Numbered from the stretch's first letter, positions 16,575 through 26,046 are shown. The stretch: 64,000 nucleotides of DNA from Chryseobacterium piscicola (GCF_900156685.1 NZ_FTOJ01000012.1:1-64000); one strand, 5' to 3'. Translations and numbers: made by a program. The notes: a model not told the origin generated them from the letters alone.

Positions 16575-18716
16575 ATGAAATTACATAAATTTTCTTTATT
16601 AATGATTGTTTTGGGCGGAACTGCTTTTGCACAAACCCAGAAATTCACAATGGCAGAGGCTGTTAACGGGCTGCGAAGCAATTTGGCTATCAAAAATATC
16701 TCTCAGTTTTCATGGTCTACAGACGGCAAATCTTACATCAACGCAGTAAAAAATGCTTATCTCATTACCGATATCAAAACCGGAAAACAAGATACCCTGA
16801 TTTCCCTTAACCAATTGAATAAAGGATTGGCAGATAATAAGCTCAAAAATATTCCACAAGTAAAATTTGCGGATGCTTCCAAAGGGTATTATATCTCGAA
16901 TGGGAAAATGGTTTGGGTAGAAAAATCAGGAAGCGAATGGAGGATAAAAAAATCCGCAGATATTCCGAAAAAGGCAGAGAATCTGAAAGTATTTAATGAT
17001 AATCAAACTTTTGCATTTACAGATAATAACAATTTATTTGTCAACAAAAACGGCAAAAAGATTGCGGTTAGCAATGAATCCAATGAGAATATTCTGTTTG
17101 GAGCATCTAATGTTCACCGAAACGAATTCGGAATTGATGCCGGTATTTTCCCAGCACCAAATTCTGAATCTTTAGCTTTCTATAGAATGGATCAAACTAT
17201 GGTTGCAGATTATCCTATCATAGACTGGTCTGTAAGGCCCGCTGTAAATGCAAATATTAAATATCCGATGGCAGGAAAAACTTCTCATGAAGTGACTTTG
17301 GGTATCTTTAATATTAAAACTGAAGCAACTACATATCTAAAAATTGAAGGCGAAAAAGATCAGTATTTAACAGCAGTTACTTGGAGCCCAGATTCTAAAT
17401 TTGTTTTCGTGGGAGTTTTAAACAGAGCTCAGAATCATTTAAAGATGAATCAGTATGACGCGCATACAGGAAATCTAGTGAAAACTCTATTCGAAGAAAC
17501 CGACAGCAAATATGTGGAGCCACAGCATCCGTTATTGTTTTTCCCAAATTCAAACACAGATTTTATTTGGCAAAGTCAGAGAACAGGTTACAACCACCTA
17601 TTTCATTACAATTTAGAAAAAGGTTTAATTGCTCAGATTACTAAGGGAGATTGGCTTGTGACCGAAGTTTTGGGGTTTAATGACAAGAAAAAAGATATTT
17701 ATTATACCTCAACAGAAGTAAGCCCAACTGAGAGGCACTTGTACAGAATCAATTGGAATTCATACAAAAAACAAAGGCTGGATGATGCAGAGGGAACACA
17801 TGCAGGAGTACTGAGTGCCGATGGAAATTACCTTTATGACTCTTATTCCAACGCAACAACGCCAAGAAAGGTAAATGCTATAAACACTACAACTCTAAAA
17901 ATTCAAAACTTACTGACTTCAGAAAACCCGTTGAAGAATTATGACAGACCTGAAATTAAAAGTATCAACCTGAAGGCAGACGACGGGACGATTTTGTATG
18001 GGAAAATAATACTTCCCACAAATTTTGATGCCGCCAAAAAATACCCTACAATTGTTTATCTTTATAATGGGCCACATTTACAGCTCATCAATAATACTTT
18101 TCCGGCTTCAGGAAATCTTTGGTACGAATATATGGCTCAAAACGGCTATATTATTTTCACAATGGATGGAAGAGGTTCTTCAAACCGGGGGATGAAATTT
18201 GAACAAGCGGTTTTTAGAAATCTTGGAACAACTGAAATGAACGACCAGTTGCAGGGTGTAAAATATCTGAAATCTCTTCCGTATGTAGATTCTGATAGAT
18301 TAGGGATTCACGGATGGAGCTTTGGGGGTTTTATGACGACAAGCTTTATGCTTCGTCAACCTGATGTTTTCAAAGTAGGTGTTGCAGGTGGCCCTGTAAT
18401 AGATTGGAGCATGTACGAAATCATGTACGGCGAAAGATATATGGATTCTCCTCAAGAAAATCCTCAAGGTTATGCAGCTTCAAATCTTTTAGATAAAGTT
18501 CAGAATCTTAAAGGAAAACTTTTGATGATTCACGGTGCGCAAGATGATGTAGTGGTTTGGCAACATTCTATGAAATTCATCAAATCTTCGGTTGATAACG
18601 GGGTGCAAGTAGATTACTTCGTGTATCCGGGTCATCCACACAATGTTGGCGGAAAAGACAGAGTGCATCTAATGCAGAAAGTGACTGATTATTTTGATCA
18701 GAATTTAAAGAAATAA
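16575..18716 (+). CDS. S9B-family prolyl dipeptidyl peptidase (DPP IV-like)
   Basis: 713 residues: signal peptide (MKLHKFSLLMIVLGGTAFA), an eight-bladed DPP-IV beta-propeller (~20-450) and a C-terminal alpha/beta-hydrolase domain. The catalytic triad is readable as S582 in GWSFGG, D657 in HGAQDD and H689 in GHPHN. In Bacteroidota such periplasmic DPP-IV enzymes release Xaa-Pro or Xaa-Ala dipeptides from imported peptides. Length is typical. The gene is monocistronic and ends at a hairpin at 18765-18796. Confidence 0.92.
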   Translation: MKLHKFSLLMIVLGGTAFAQTQKFTMAEAVNGLRSNLAIKNISQFSWSTDGKSYINAVKNAYLITDIKTGKQDTLISLNQLNKGLADNKLKNIPQVKFADASKGYYISNGKMVWVEKSGSEWRIKKSADIPKKAENLKVFNDNQTFAFTDNNNLFVNKNGKKIAVSNESNENILFGASNVHRNEFGIDAGIFPAPNSESLAFYRMDQTMVADYPIIDWSVRPAVNANIKYPMAGKTSHEVTLGIFNIKTEATTYLKIEGEKDQYLTAVTWSPDSKFVFVGVLNRAQNHLKMNQYDAHTGNLVKTLFEETDSKYVEPQHPLLFFPNSNTDFIWQSQRTGYNHLFHYNLEKGLIAQITKGDWLVTEVLGFNDKKKDIYYTSTEVSPTERHLYRINWNSYKKQRLDDAEGTHAGVLSADGNYLYDSYSNATTPRKVNAINTTTLKIQNLLTSENPLKNYDRPEIKSINLKADDGTILYGKIILPTNFDAAKKYPTIVYLYNGPHLQLINNTFPASGNLWYEYMAQNGYIIFTMDGRGSSNRGMKFEQAVFRNLGTTEMNDQLQGVKYLKSLPYVDSDRLGIHGWSFGGFMTTSFMLRQPDVFKVGVAGGPVIDWSMYEIMYGERYMDSPQENPQGYAASNLLDKVQNLKGKLLMIHGAQDDVVVWQHSMKFIKSSVDNGVQVDYFVYPGHPHNVGGKDRVHLMQKVTDYFDQNLKK

Positions 18717-18764
18717 AATTGATGCTAGCAAATGGCTTTTTGCGAACAACTCTCATTATATAGT

Positions 18765-18796
18765 AATTCCAGTCTGAATAGGCTGGAATTTTTATT
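18765..18796 (+). terminator. Terminator after the S9 peptidase gene
   Basis: AATTCCAG (18765-18772) and CTGGAATT (18783-18790) form a stem that extends by a G-T and a C-G pair; T-rich sequence follows. Confidence 0.65.
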
Positions 18797-18871
18797 TCAA
18801 TACTAGTATAGATATTGAATCGTGTGATGTGTGAAATGTTCATAGTTAATCGTTCTTACCAAACATCAACG

Positions 18872-18899
18872 TTTGTAATCGTTCGTTAAACTAATTTTG
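18872..18899 (+). promoter_or_regulatory. Flavobacterial-type promoter
   Basis: TTTG at 18872-18875, 16-nt spacer and TAATTTTG at 18892-18899 (full -7 match). Predicted start ~18906 leaves a 13-nt leader before the oxidoreductase ATG. The spacer is slightly shorter than usual. Confidence 0.5.
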
Positions 18900-18918
18900 T
18901 CCCATAAATATCAACAAT

Positions 18919-19938
18919 ATGGAATTAGGAATAGGAATGTTTGGCGACTTGGCTTTTGACCAAGCCACCGGAAAATATAGAGATGCGGGAATCAAAATAA
19001 GAGAAATACTTGAACAAGTAAAGCTAATGGATGAGGTGGGAATTGATGTTTTTGCAATGGGAGAACATCACCGTGCAGATTACGCCGTTTCTTCACCTGA
19101 AATGGTTTTGGCTGCTGCGGCAAGCATCACAAAAAATATAAAATTAGCGAGTGGTGTAACAGTTCTAAGTTCATCCGAACCCGTAAAAGTATATGAAGAT
19201 TTTTCAACTTTAGATTTAATCTCAGACGGAAGGGCAGAAATATATGTAGGTCGTGGAAGTTTTATAGAATCTTTTCCTTTGTACGGATATTCTTTAAATG
19301 ATTATGAAGAATTATTTGACGAAAAATTAGAATTATTATTAAAAATAAATTCTGAAGAAAACGTTTCTTGGTCAGGAAAACTTCGTGCTCCGATGCAAAA
19401 TCAAACGGTATATCCGAGAGCGAAAAACAAGGGTAAGCTTCCCATCTGGAGAGCGGTTGGTGGAACTCCGCAATCTGTTTTAAGTGCAGCGCAACTGGGA
19501 ATGCCTTTGGTAGTTGCAATCATTGGCGGAATGCCGGTTCAGTTTAAAAATTTAATTGATTTTTACAAACAAGAGTATCTAAAAGCAGGTCATGACGAAT
19601 CTAAAATGCAGATTGCGATTCATTCTCATACCTTTGTGAGTGAAGATGAAAATGTGATTGAAGGATATTTTCATACCTACAAATCTCAGATGGACAGAAT
19701 AGGAAAGTCCCGAGGTTGGGCACCGTACACAAAAATGCAGTACGATGGTGGAAAAGCCAGAGAAGGTGCTTTATTTATTGGGAATGCAGATCATGTTACA
19801 GATAAAATAAACTATATGAAAGAAATTTTCGGGATTACAAGATTTATCGGACACATGGATGTCGGAGATCCTGCTCACGATATAATGATGAAATCTATAG
19901 CGTTGTTTGGCGAAAAAGTAGCTCCCAAAGTGAAATAG
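18919..19938 (+). CDS. LLM-class flavin-dependent oxidoreductase
   Basis: 339 residues of the bacterial luciferase-like monooxygenase superfamily (TIM barrel using FMN or F420). Recognisable features are the MELGIGMFGD start, GEHH around 50-53, and GRAEIYVGRGSF near 110. The substrate cannot be told from sequence. No flavin reductase partner is adjacent. It is monocistronic and flanked by a two-box promoter and a strong terminator. Confidence 0.88.
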   Translation: MELGIGMFGDLAFDQATGKYRDAGIKIREILEQVKLMDEVGIDVFAMGEHHRADYAVSSPEMVLAAAASITKNIKLASGVTVLSSSEPVKVYEDFSTLDLISDGRAEIYVGRGSFIESFPLYGYSLNDYEELFDEKLELLLKINSEENVSWSGKLRAPMQNQTVYPRAKNKGKLPIWRAVGGTPQSVLSAAQLGMPLVVAIIGGMPVQFKNLIDFYKQEYLKAGHDESKMQIAIHSHTFVSEDENVIEGYFHTYKSQMDRIGKSRGWAPYTKMQYDGGKAREGALFIGNADHVTDKINYMKEIFGITRFIGHMDVGDPAHDIMMKSIALFGEKVAPKVK

Positions 19939-19958
19939 TATTAATTACAATAACATTG

Positions 19959-19994
19959 GCCCTTTCTGTATTTCAAATACAAGAAGGGCTTTTT
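19959..19994 (+). terminator. Terminator after the LLM oxidoreductase
   Basis: Long stem GCCCTTTCTGTATTT / AAATACAAGAAGGGC with one internal mismatch, followed by TTTTT. The convergent sbcC stop codon lies 3 bp beyond. Confidence 0.8.
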
Positions 19995-19996
19995 AG

Positions 19997-22900
19997 TTAA
20001 ACAATCTCAATCAAACTTCCCCGTTCCTCATCCTTTGTGATATGCAGCGAAACAGGGATTTTCTCTTTCAGTTCTTCCACATGAGAAATAATTCCCACAA
20101 TTCTGTTTTCTTTCTGCAGATTCATTAGTGTTTCAAAAACAATATTCACCGATTCTACATCCTGAGTTCCGAAACCTTCATCGATGAAAAAGAAATTTTT
20201 CTCCGATTGCGCATTGGTTTGTACACTCTCTGCCAAAGCCAACGCAAGACTCAAAGAAACCTGAAATGCCTGTCCGCCAGACAAAGTTTTTACACTTCTG
20301 CTTCTCCCTTCATTCAGGTAATCAATGATTTCAAAATCATTGTTTTCGTTCAACTGTAAACTTAGTTGATTTCTCGTCATTCGGTGAAAGCGAACGTTGG
20401 CGTGGTCGCATAATTGTCTTAGGTAAATAGACGAAATATACCGTACAAAACCCGCTCCATTAAAGAGATTTTGCATTATCGCAAGATTCTCACGACGCTT
20501 TTGAGCTTTCGCCAAATCTAGCAAAAGATTTTCTTTTTTCTTAAATTCTTTCTCAAGCCTTTCAATCTCTGAGCTTATTTTCACCACAGAATCGTTGGCG
20601 ATTTTCAAATCATTTTCAATTGTTTTAAACTGATTTTCTGCTACAGCAAACTGTTCTTCATCAAAAGAAAAATCTTTTAGCTTAATTTCCAATTCAGAAA
20701 TTACATTCCTCAAAGTTTCAAATTGTATTCTGAAATTTTGAATTGTATTTCTCATTTGTTGCACATTAATTTCCTGCAACAGAATATTTTGAACTGCATT
20801 GACATCGATGAAATTATTTTCAACTAAGGATTCCGTTAAATAATCTTCATTCTCTGAAACTTCTTTTTCCAATTCTGAAATTCGGGTTTCTAATTGATTA
20901 ACGATTGTTTTTTGCTCGGCTAATTTTGGTGAAATTTCTTTTTCATCTTTTATGAGCTGCTGATAGTTTTGCTCAGTTTCAAGATTAGATTGTGCAAGTT
21001 TCTTATAAACATCTTCAATCTCTGCAATTTCTTTTCCCTGATAATCTAGCCATTGTAAAATTTTCAGATTGGATTCGCTAGTTTTAATTTGAGTTTCAAC
21101 TTCTCTTTCTTTAAGTTTAAATTCTTCTAAAGCTTTCTTGTATTTTTCTAAATTTCCACGCTCTTTTTCCAATAATTTTTGTTGTTCGGAAATTTGTCTA
21201 CTCTGTTCTTCAATTTGCTTTTCAATTTCAAAAGACTGCTGACGTTTTTGTTCAAATTCCGCTTCATTTTCTGCATTAAAATCTTTCCAAACAAAGTTTT
21301 TTCTATGATTATCAGTAATGATTTTAATTTGATTTAAATTTTCCTGCTCAGCTTTTTCCTGTTCTTCAAAAATCTTTTTTCGGTCTAAAATCTTTTCAAT
21401 TTCAGAAACTTGTTTCAGGTGTAAACCTTTTTGAATTTCAATTTGCTCAATCTGTTTTTTAATAACATTTACTTCAGCATTCACATCATCAAATTCCACA
21501 ATATTCGGATGTTCCAGCGCGCCACAAAGCGGGCAAGATTCTCCGTCGTGCAATTCTCCCGCAAAATGAGCCAACTTCTGCTGAACTTCAAGCTGATTTC
21601 TTCCCTCAGAAAGTTTTTTCATTTCAGTTTCTAAAGCTTCAGATTTCAGTTTAAAATCTTCTTTGTAGGTTTCAGTATTTACAGAAAAAGAAATGAGTTC
21701 AGCATTTAGTTTCTCAATTTTTATCTGAGCTTCTTCAATCTTCCCGGTTTGATTTTTTGCTGATTCCGCTAAGTTTTTCTGCTCCAAAAACCAATTTCCA
21801 ACATGAATTAAAGTATTTGAATCTATTTTTTTAGGTTTTAAAGCTTCAGCACTTTCGGTGAGTTCACTTATTTTTTTCTGAATTAAAAGATGCACAGCTT
21901 CAACTTCTAATACTTTATCCGAACCTTTATCAGTTCGATCTTTTAAAGTTTTAATATCACTTGAAAACTCAAGCATTTTCAGAATCAAACCTAAATCATT
22001 TGCCTGAATTTTAGATTGCTCTAAAGCTTCAAATTTCGGTAAAATGACAGCTAATTTATTTTTAATATCTTCAAATCTGGTAGCGGTTTCTTGTAGAATT
22101 TTAAACTGATTGTCTTTGTTTTTCAATTGCTCTGAAATTTCTTTCTGCAGTTTATTTTTCTCCGCAATAATCGGTGTGAAAATTCTGAAAACTTTATCAA
22201 AAAGTTCCGTTTTTATTTCTAATTCATCTACTTCCGCTTTCTGCAAACGGAGTTTTTCAAAATCAAATTTTTTCTGTTTTAGCGATTCGAAATCGGTCTT
22301 TAAATTTTTTAGTTGTTGGTATTTTTCTTCAATATTTTTAAACTGAATTTTTATTTCCTCAAATTTTTGCTGTTCGGTTTTTAAATTTTCTTTTTCAAAC
22401 AAAATCTGCTCTTCATTTACTTCTTCAAAACCTTTCAGCTGACCATCCAGCTGATCGAGCTCAGATTTGTTTTTAGTATTTAAAACAGACACATTATTTT
22501 GCAAATCAAACCGATGAAGACTGAAAATCTCCTTCATCATATTCGTACGCTCGGTGGCTCCCAGTTCAAGAAACTCTTTAAACTGACCTTGCGGAATGAT
22601 GATCGTCCTCTTAAAATTGGCATAACTCAACCCAATAATTTTCTCAGCTTTAGAATGCTCTAACGGAATCCAGGTTTCATTTTTCCATTCATAGAAACTA
22701 ACTTCTGGCGTTTTCACATCTTCAAAATTCTTTGAATTCCTTTTGAATTCTCTTTTTGCTCGAAATTTTTTATTTTCATAATTAATAAAATCAAATTCAA
22801 TCAAAGATTTATTTGATTTTAAATTCATCATATTATAGGCGCGCTTATCTCTTGAATTCAGACGCTCAGTTTCGCCGTAGAGCGCAAAAGAAATCGCTTC

Positions 22901-23035
22901 CAGGATAGAAGATTTCCCAGAACCTACAGACCCGAAAATACCGAACAAACCGGCTTCCGTCAGGTTTTCAAAATCGATTTTCTGGCGTTCCTGATAAGAA
23001 TAAAGACCTTCTAATGTGAGTTGAATTGGAATCAT
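19997..23035 (-). CDS. sbcC: SbcC, ATPase subunit of the SbcCD nuclease
   Basis: 1012 residues, an SMC-like ATPase. Walker A is GSVGSGKS at 35-42; long coiled coils run from ~170 to ~480 and ~530 to ~850; the zinc hook CPLC is at 501-504, almost exactly mid-protein; the C-terminal ATPase half has LSGGQAFQVSLSLALA (signature) and FFFIDEGFGTQD (Walker B and D-loop). With SbcD it cuts hairpins and protein-blocked DNA ends and resembles Rad50. The gene follows sbcD after 57 bp in the same operon. Confidence 0.97.
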   Translation of the reverse strand: MIPIQLTLEGLYSYQERQKIDFENLTEAGLFGIFGSVGSGKSSILEAISFALYGETERLNSRDKRAYNMMNLKSNKSLIEFDFINYENKKFRAKREFKRNSKNFEDVKTPEVSFYEWKNETWIPLEHSKAEKIIGLSYANFKRTIIIPQGQFKEFLELGATERTNMMKEIFSLHRFDLQNNVSVLNTKNKSELDQLDGQLKGFEEVNEEQILFEKENLKTEQQKFEEIKIQFKNIEEKYQQLKNLKTDFESLKQKKFDFEKLRLQKAEVDELEIKTELFDKVFRIFTPIIAEKNKLQKEISEQLKNKDNQFKILQETATRFEDIKNKLAVILPKFEALEQSKIQANDLGLILKMLEFSSDIKTLKDRTDKGSDKVLEVEAVHLLIQKKISELTESAEALKPKKIDSNTLIHVGNWFLEQKNLAESAKNQTGKIEEAQIKIEKLNAELISFSVNTETYKEDFKLKSEALETEMKKLSEGRNQLEVQQKLAHFAGELHDGESCPLCGALEHPNIVEFDDVNAEVNVIKKQIEQIEIQKGLHLKQVSEIEKILDRKKIFEEQEKAEQENLNQIKIITDNHRKNFVWKDFNAENEAEFEQKRQQSFEIEKQIEEQSRQISEQQKLLEKERGNLEKYKKALEEFKLKEREVETQIKTSESNLKILQWLDYQGKEIAEIEDVYKKLAQSNLETEQNYQQLIKDEKEISPKLAEQKTIVNQLETRISELEKEVSENEDYLTESLVENNFIDVNAVQNILLQEINVQQMRNTIQNFRIQFETLRNVISELEIKLKDFSFDEEQFAVAENQFKTIENDLKIANDSVVKISSEIERLEKEFKKKENLLLDLAKAQKRRENLAIMQNLFNGAGFVRYISSIYLRQLCDHANVRFHRMTRNQLSLQLNENNDFEIIDYLNEGRSRSVKTLSGGQAFQVSLSLALALAESVQTNAQSEKNFFFIDEGFGTQDVESVNIVFETLMNLQKENRIVGIISHVEELKEKIPVSLHITKDEERGSLIEIV

Positions 23036-23092
23036 TGGGTATGGTTGATAGTTAACAGATGATGTTTTTTGGTTAGATAGATTGAAGTTTTC

Positions 23093-24292
23093 CTAAAGTA
23101 ATTCAGTAAAAATTTTTATTAAATCTTCATTCGGTTCTTGTCCGTTATTTTTAGATTTAAAATAATCTTTAAACAACGCTTGAATATCCTGATTGAGGTT
23201 GATTTCACTCAATTGTTTTTCGTTAAAATTCTGATTTTTTACTTTCGGAATCAAGTGTACAATGCCGCCATGAGACTGATAGATTAATTTTCTTTCTTCG
23301 GCTTTTAAAAAAGTTTCGCTTTCCAAAGTGAGTTCAACCAGTGTGTCCGGATTTTCCTGAAGCCATTCAATGGTTTTTTCTACCGAATCAAAGGTTTTTC
23401 TAACCAAAGGTTTCCCGTTTTCCAAAGCAATTTTATCATACGAAATGGCTTTGTTGGGTTCTGCTTCTATGATGGAAACATATTTCGTTTGCCCAGCCTC
23501 GCTAAAGCTGTAGCACAAAGGCGAAGACGAATAAACAACAGGTTTTTCAGCCGTTCCGATGTTCTGAAAACCATGCAGATGCCCCAAAGCTGTATATTGA
23601 ATCTGATGCGGAATAATATCCGACCAGATCAGGTCTGCATTTCCAATCTTAATTGGTTTTTCGCCTTCCGGTTCCTCCACCATTGGCGCGCCTTTTTTGT
23701 TCATATACAAATGCGCCATCAACAGATTGATTCCATTTTCATCGCAGAATTTATCGGCAATTTGCTTCCAGTTTTCTCTCAAAACTTGGTTGAGCTCCTC
23801 ATCCTTATTTTCTCCCAAATATTCTTTCAGACGGACTTCATTCGCATAAGGCGTGTGCAAAATTCTAACAGGGAAGTTCTTATTTTTAAATTCCAGTTCA
23901 ATAAAACCAGCGGCAGATTTTGAAATTTTAAAATGTTCAAGTTCAAAAGGTGCAATGTGAGCTTTCGGATGACCGATTAAAATTATACCGCATTCTCTTG
24001 CCAACGGATCTGGCGCATCAATCAAACTTGGTGCATCGTGATTTCCCGAAATGGCGACCACAGGACGTTTTCCATTTAATGATAAACGTTTTAAAGTCTT
24101 ATAAAAAAGTTCTGTCGCTTCTACACTCGGATTAAAATTATCGTACAAATCTCCGGCAATCAAAACCAGATCTACGTTTTCACGGTCTGCGATGTCAACG
24201 ATTTCGTTCATCACCAAAACCTGTTCTTCCATGCGTGAAAAACGGTCAAGGCGTTTGCCCAAATGCCAATCGGCGGTGTGGAGGATTTTCAT
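23093..24292 (-). CDS. sbcD: SbcD, nuclease subunit of SbcCD
   Basis: 399 residues, Mre11-like metallophosphoesterase nuclease. Di-metal motifs are intact: D8-W9-H10, GDLYD with D48, GNHD at 83-86, a later MAHLYM histidine and GHLHG. The C-terminal ~110 residues form the SbcC-binding cap. Its ATG overlaps the TGA of a 56-codon gene upstream (ATGA), pointing to translational coupling. Forms an operon with sbcC. Confidence 0.97.
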   Translation of the reverse strand: MKILHTADWHLGKRLDRFSRMEEQVLVMNEIVDIADRENVDLVLIAGDLYDNFNPSVEATELFYKTLKRLSLNGKRPVVAISGNHDAPSLIDAPDPLARECGIILIGHPKAHIAPFELEHFKISKSAAGFIELEFKNKNFPVRILHTPYANEVRLKEYLGENKDEELNQVLRENWKQIADKFCDENGINLLMAHLYMNKKGAPMVEEPEGEKPIKIGNADLIWSDIIPHQIQYTALGHLHGFQNIGTAEKPVVYSSSPLCYSFSEAGQTKYVSIIEAEPNKAISYDKIALENGKPLVRKTFDSVEKTIEWLQENPDTLVELTLESETFLKAEERKLIYQSHGGIVHLIPKVKNQNFNEKQLSEINLNQDIQALFKDYFKSKNNGQEPNEDLIKIFTELL

Positions 24293-24459
24293 TTTATTTC
24301 GTCTTCTTGTTCCTTTTCTGTGGCTAATTTGGCTTTCGTGTTTTCACGCATTTCCTTCAAACGGTTCTTTCTTTTCAGCTCAGCTTCCTGAATTTTTCGC
24401 TTCTTATTGGCGATAATTTTATTGTATGTTTTCTTATTGGCGTCTGTATTTCTACTCAT
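24289..24459 (-). CDS. Small basic coiled protein encoded upstream of sbcD
   Basis: A 56-codon frame (ATG at 24459-24457, TGA at 24291-24289) whose stop overlaps the sbcD start as ATGA. The product is extremely polar: about one third Lys/Arg, with an acidic tail (EKEQEDEIK), no hydrophobic core and strong helix propensity (KIQEAELKRKNRLKEMREN). A short purine-rich TTGAG stands before the ATG. Size, coupling and codon use comparable to the neighbours suggest a real gene of the sbcDC operon, perhaps a nucleic-acid- or complex-binding accessory. I know no named family for it. Confidence 0.6.
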   Translation of the reverse strand: MSRNTDANKKTYNKIIANKKRKIQEAELKRKNRLKEMRENTKAKLATEKEQEDEIK

Positions 24460-24691
24460 CTCAATTTATTGTATGTTCATTCAACTTTGAAATCGGTTTA
24501 GCTAAATTAATCTATTCTTGAGAGAAAACATTAATTTGAAACTAATTTAGATGTTCTATTCTGTATTTGAACTTATTAGATTTTTAATTCTAATTTTCGC
24601 TGAACACAATCATTTAATCTACTGTTTTTTCAAATTTGTCGGCATAAAAAAATAAAAATTTCTCTTTTCTATAAAACATACCTATTTATAA

Positions 24692-24860
24692 TTTCAGAAG
24701 TACTCCGTTGGTTTCAAACGTCAGTGTTTTTCACTTCCAGAGATCTCCGTTGGATTAAAACATCCCTGTTTGTAACCTCCGGAGTCTGCATTTTGTTTAA
24801 AACAAGCCTGTTTGTAATAAAATGCGGTTGCAGTTGATTTGCTTCAATGCTGTTTGTGAC
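24692..24860 (+). repeat. Four diverged 42-43 bp tandem repeat units
   Basis: Units at 24692-24734, 24735-24776, 24777-24818 and 24819-24860. They share a CTCCGTTGG-like start, a TTAAAACA-like middle and a CTGTTTGTAAC-like end; units 2 and 3 are the most similar. A period of 42 keeps a reading frame, but no start codon supports translation. The same GTTTGTAATC motif recurs at 18871-18880. Confidence 0.65.
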
Positions 24861-24881
24861 CAAAAGCAATTTTGAAACATC

Positions 24882-24914
24882 AAACCTAATGGGTTTCTAA
24901 AACCCGTTAGGTTT
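24882..24914. repeat. Palindromic intergenic repeat
   Basis: Arms AAACCTAATGGGTT and AACCCGTTAGGTTT, 14 bp with one T-C difference, around a 5-base centre. Confidence 0.7.
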
Positions 24915-24958
24915 AAGAACTGCATATCTCGCATTTTTACAGGCAAGTTTGAAGCATG

Positions 24959-24991
24959 AAACCTCATAGGTTTTGAAAACCTATGAGGTTT
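24959..24991. repeat. Perfect 16-bp palindrome, REP-like
   Basis: AAACCTCATAGGTTTT and AAAACCTATGAGGTTT with a single central G. It shares the AAACCT...AGGTTT ends with the palindrome 45 bp upstream, so both belong to one family. There is no T-tract long enough for a standard terminator and no gene ends nearby. Confidence 0.75.
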
Positions 24992-25020
24992 AGAGATGAA
25001 ATAATTAACTTTACAAAATT

Positions 25021-25272
25021 ATGGAGCAACAATCAAAAGATCCTTTACACGGAAAACGTCTCGATGCCATTCTTGAGGAATTGGTAGAATATTATCAGGG
25101 TTTTGAAGAATTGGGAAAACAAATCAACATCAAATGTTTTACAGATAATCCTAGCATCAATTCGTCATTGAAGTTTTTACGAAAGACAGATTGGGCAAGA
25201 GCGAAAGTGGAAAGTCTGTATCTGTATGTTTTGAGACAGAAAAAAAAGCAAGAATCAAAAAACAGAAACTAG
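25021..25272 (+). CDS. VF530 family (DUF2132) DNA-binding protein
   Basis: 83 residues. The family core is fully visible: [19 protein letters not shown], then [34 protein letters not shown]530 proteins are small helical proteins reported to bind DNA and are common in proteobacteria and Bacteroidota; their role is unclear. The C-terminal tail is highly basic. The SlyD-like gene follows on the same strand after ~100 bp. Confidence 0.9.
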   Translation: MEQQSKDPLHGKRLDAILEELVEYYQGFEELGKQINIKCFTDNPSINSSLKFLRKTDWARAKVESLYLYVLRQKKKQESKNRN

Positions 25273-25376
25273 TATGTTGAAGATGATTCTTTACAGATAT
25301 TTAATGAATCAATTCTTTCAAAAACAGTATATTTGTGCCGTTTAATCGTGAAAAAAATTCACGCAAAAAAAGAAAT

Positions 25377-25877
25377 ATGACTATTGATAACAATCATGTG
25401 GTAGCTGTAAAGTACATTCTTCACACTATCGAAGAGGATGGAAGTAAAATCCTTGTAGAAGAAACGACAGCAGAAAATCCGCTTACATTTTTATATGGTG
25501 TAGGAATGATGATTCCTAAATTTGAACAAAACATCCACGGATTAACAGCTGGTGATACCGCAGCTTTTGTAATTCAGGCTGAGGAAGCTTACGGTGAAAA
25601 ACAAGAAGATGCGATTGCACAATTGCCAATCGATATGTTTGGTGACGCAGGAATTCCTCCAGTGGGAGCTATTTTGCCTCTTACGGATAATGAAGGAAAT
25701 AATTTCCAGGCTTTTGTAGTAGAAGTAACTCCGGAAGCTGTAATTGCAGACCTTAATCATCCAATGGCGGGGAAAGTTTTAGATTTCCAAGTTGAGATCT
25801 TAAATACGCGTCCTGCAACAGAAGAAGAATTGTCTCACGGTCATGCTCACGGTATTGACGGAAACGAGGCTCACTAA
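25377..25877 (+). CDS. SlyD-like FKBP-type peptidyl-prolyl isomerase
   Basis: 166 residues from the chosen start. An FKBP domain with an IF (insert-in-flap) chaperone domain, as in SlyD: YGVGMMIPKFEQNIHGLTAGD (~40-60), AEEAYGEKQEDAI, then NHPMAGKVLDFQVEI. The C-terminal tail is His-rich (HGHAHGIDGNEAH), suggesting metal binding as in SlyD. A GTG at 25335 extends the frame, but a full -7 box TATATTTG at 25328-25335 overlaps it, so transcription would begin after that codon; ATG 25377 is therefore preferred. Confidence 0.9.
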   Translation: MTIDNNHVVAVKYILHTIEEDGSKILVEETTAENPLTFLYGVGMMIPKFEQNIHGLTAGDTAAFVIQAEEAYGEKQEDAIAQLPIDMFGDAGIPPVGAILPLTDNEGNNFQAFVVEVTPEAVIADLNHPMAGKVLDFQVEILNTRPATEEELSHGHAHGIDGNEAH

Positions 25878-25898
25878 GAGTTTTTCAAAAAAAATAAG

Positions 25899-25930
25899 AA
25901 TATCCATCAGAAATGTTGGATATTTTTTTT
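25899..25930 (+). terminator. Terminator after the SlyD-like gene
   Basis: AATATCCA (25899-25906) pairs with TGGATATT (25917-25924), followed by a run of T. Confidence 0.75.
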
Positions 25931-26046
25931 GATAATAGAGTAGGATTAAAATTGATCAAAATTCATTTCTCCAGGTCAAAAGAGTGTGATATTAATTAAT
26001 TTTGAAGAAATTTTCTTTACTTTAGGACTGGAAAAAAATCTATATT

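Larger units (their letters stand above)
24460..25020. other. Repeat-rich intergenic region between divergent genes
   Basis: 560 bp between the sbc operon and the VF530 gene. It contains a diverged 42-bp tandem repeat (24692-24860) and two palindromes (24882-24914, 24959-24991), each listed separately. The AT-rich part at 24460-24690 presumably carries the sbc operon promoter, but no clear two-box element was found. Confidence 0.6.
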
